A stretch of DNA of 64,000 bases from Leisingera aquimarina DSM 24565. GTDB taxonomy: Bacteria > Pseudomonadota > Alphaproteobacteria > Rhodobacterales > Rhodobacteraceae. The DNA lies in the NCBI RefSeq assembly GCF_000473165.1, contig NZ_AXBE01000014.1, forward strand, positions 1 through 64,000. Direction: 5' to 3'. Below, piece by piece: positions 62,981-64,000 of the stretch. A program made the position numbers and the translations under genes. How positions within the stretch are numbered: position 1 is the stretch's first letter; each line of letters begins with the position of its first letter. The notes under the pieces are model-generated. The model made no database searches. It was given only the letters and a program-made list of their open reading frames with translations, and was not told the origin of the DNA.

Positions 62981-63074
62981 CACAAGTTTCAGGCGGTTGC
63001 CCCCGCGGGGACAGCGGCCTGTTTTGGCCGGCAGGGGAGGGCCGGCCAATCTAATTCCAAAGGGAGTAATAAGA

Positions 63075-64000
63075 ATGATCCCCAGCAAAATGGCGGCGGT
63101 CCTGCTGACCGGCCACGGCGGCATCGGCAAACTGGACTACCGCACCGATGTGCCGGTGCCGCAGCCCAAGGCCGGCGAGGTGCTGATCCGCATCGCGGCC
63201 GCAGGCATCAACAACACCGACATCAATACCCGCATCGGCTGGTACTCCAAGGCGGTGGATGCGGATACCAATGCGGGCGGCGCCACCGGGTTTGACAGCG
63301 TCGATGACGGCGATGCCAGCTGGTCCGGCAAGCCGCTGGAGTTTCCCCGCATCCAGGGAGCGGATGCCTGCGGGCACATCGCGGCGGCGGGGGAGGGGGT
63401 TGACCCGTCCCGCATCGGCGAGCGGGTTCTGGTGCGCAACATGCTGCGCTCCTACGTCGACTACCGCCCCTATGAATGCTGGACCTTCGGCAGCGAATGC
63501 GACGGCGGCTTTGCCCAATTCGCGGTGGCGCCTGCGCGCGAAACCCATGCGGTGAAATGCGACTGGTCCGATGCGGAGCTGGCCTCGATCCCCTGCGCTT
63601 ACTCGACGGCGGAGAACATGCTGCACCGGGTTGGTCTGGGTGCCGAAACCGTGCTGATCTCCGGCGCCTCCGGCGGCGTGGGTTCCGCTGCCGTTCAGCT
63701 GGCCAAGCGCCGCGGCGCCACCGTGATCGCGCTGTCCTCGTCTGCCAAGGCGGATGAAGTTCTGGCGCTTGGCGCGGACCGTGTCATCGACCGCAACGCC
63801 GATCTGTGCGGCGAATTGGGCGAAGGCTCGGTCGACGTGGTGGTCGATCTGGTGGCTGGCCCGCAGTGGCCGGCTTTTCTGGACGTTTTACGGCGCGGCG
63901 GGCGCTATGCCACCGCCGGCGCCATCGCCGGGCCGATCAGCGAGATCGACGTGCGCACGCTCTACCTCAAGGACCTGACCTTGATGGGCTGCACCTTTCA
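63075..64000 (+). CDS. Zinc-type/MDR alcohol dehydrogenase (3' end cut by window)
   Basis: From the ATG at 63075, preceded by AGGGAG, 308 codons are open to the window end. It has the MDR groove motif (AGINNTDINTRIGW, IQGADACGHIAAAGEGVD) and the cofactor motif SGASGGVGSAAVQLAKRRG. It belongs to the quinone-reductase/alcohol dehydrogenase superfamily. It follows the Rieske/aldehyde dehydrogenase operon after a 94-base gap. The missing C-terminus should be about 40-50 residues. Confidence 0.88.
   Translation, partial: MIPSKMAAVLLTGHGGIGKLDYRTDVPVPQPKAGEVLIRIAAAGINNTDINTRIGWYSKAVDADTNAGGATGFDSVDDGDASWSGKPLEFPRIQGADACGHIAAAGEGVDPSRIGERVLVRNMLRSYVDYRPYECWTFGSECDGGFAQFAVAPARETHAVKCDWSDAELASIPCAYSTAENMLHRVGLGAETVLISGASGGVGSAAVQLAKRRGATVIALSSSAKADEVLALGADRVIDRNADLCGELGEGSVDVVVDLVAGPQWPAFLDVLRRGGRYATAGAIAGPISEIDVRTLYLKDLTLMGCTF

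Overview
The window (64 kb, GC-rich throughout) looks like part of a large extrachromosomal replicon of a marine Roseobacter-group alphaproteobacterium (Rhodobacteraceae; something like Leisingera, Phaeobacter or Ruegeria). Evidence: a complete repABC replication and partition module (repA 48488 to 47313, repB 47313 to 46339, repC 46156 to 45014, all on the minus strand), a counter-transcribed RNA with its own terminator between repB and repC, and four copies of a GTTGTCAGCTGACAAC-type palindrome (probable parS) beside repC. GC-rich intergenic hairpin repeats of a kind I associate with this family support the placement. I saw no rRNA, tRNA, CRISPR array or intact transposase.

Nearly everything else is catabolic. 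Bases 1-6.1 kb hold a FAD/GcvT-type N-methyl amine dehydrogenase, a divergent LysR regulator, a pyrrolysine-free MttB-family methyltransferase and an AGXT2-like aminotransferase; a LysR-type operator motif recurs on both flanks of the regulator. Bases 6.1-14.4 kb hold a polyamine-type ABC importer, an ArgE-like deacylase, a trimethylamine/histamine dehydrogenase-like flavoprotein and a LysR. Bases 14.5-25.3 kb hold two aldehyde dehydrogenases, DUF1028, RidA and flavin monooxygenase genes, a translationally coupled operon (DUF1185, alpha/beta-hydrolase, flavin reductase, luciferase-like monooxygenase), a GntR regulator and a creatininase-family hydrolase; together these recall the Rut pyrimidine and pyridine ring-opening pathways. 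Bases 25.4-32.7 kb hold an XRE-cupin regulator, an amino-acid-type ABC importer, two AhpD-like proteins, a VanA-like Rieske oxygenase, an M29/NicX-like protein and a LysR. Bases 32.8-37.9 kb are ugpBAEC-ugpQ (glycerophosphodiester uptake and hydrolysis) and 38.0-43.2 kb a hutIHGU histidine operon. An MFS exporter with a His-rich tail borders the replication module.

Beyond the replication module (49-64 kb) lie a second MttB-family gene, an enolase-superfamily protein that keeps the reported active-site residues of hydroxyproline-betaine 2-epimerase HpbD, two SDR dehydrogenases, a GntR / DHDPS-family / aldehyde dehydrogenase / FAD oxidase operon, a GlxA-type AraC regulator, a LysR, a Rieske oxygenase with its aldehyde dehydrogenase, and a truncated alcohol dehydrogenase.

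The unifying theme is use of quaternary and methylated amines, betaines and other nitrogenous osmolytes. The most interesting candidates for undescribed biology are the two MttB homologues without any visible corrinoid partner (one beside an N-demethylating dehydrogenase and an aminotransferase, one beside an HpbD-like epimerase), the Rut-like operon with DUF1185 and creatininase partners, and a dispersed three-hairpin repeat present in three copies.
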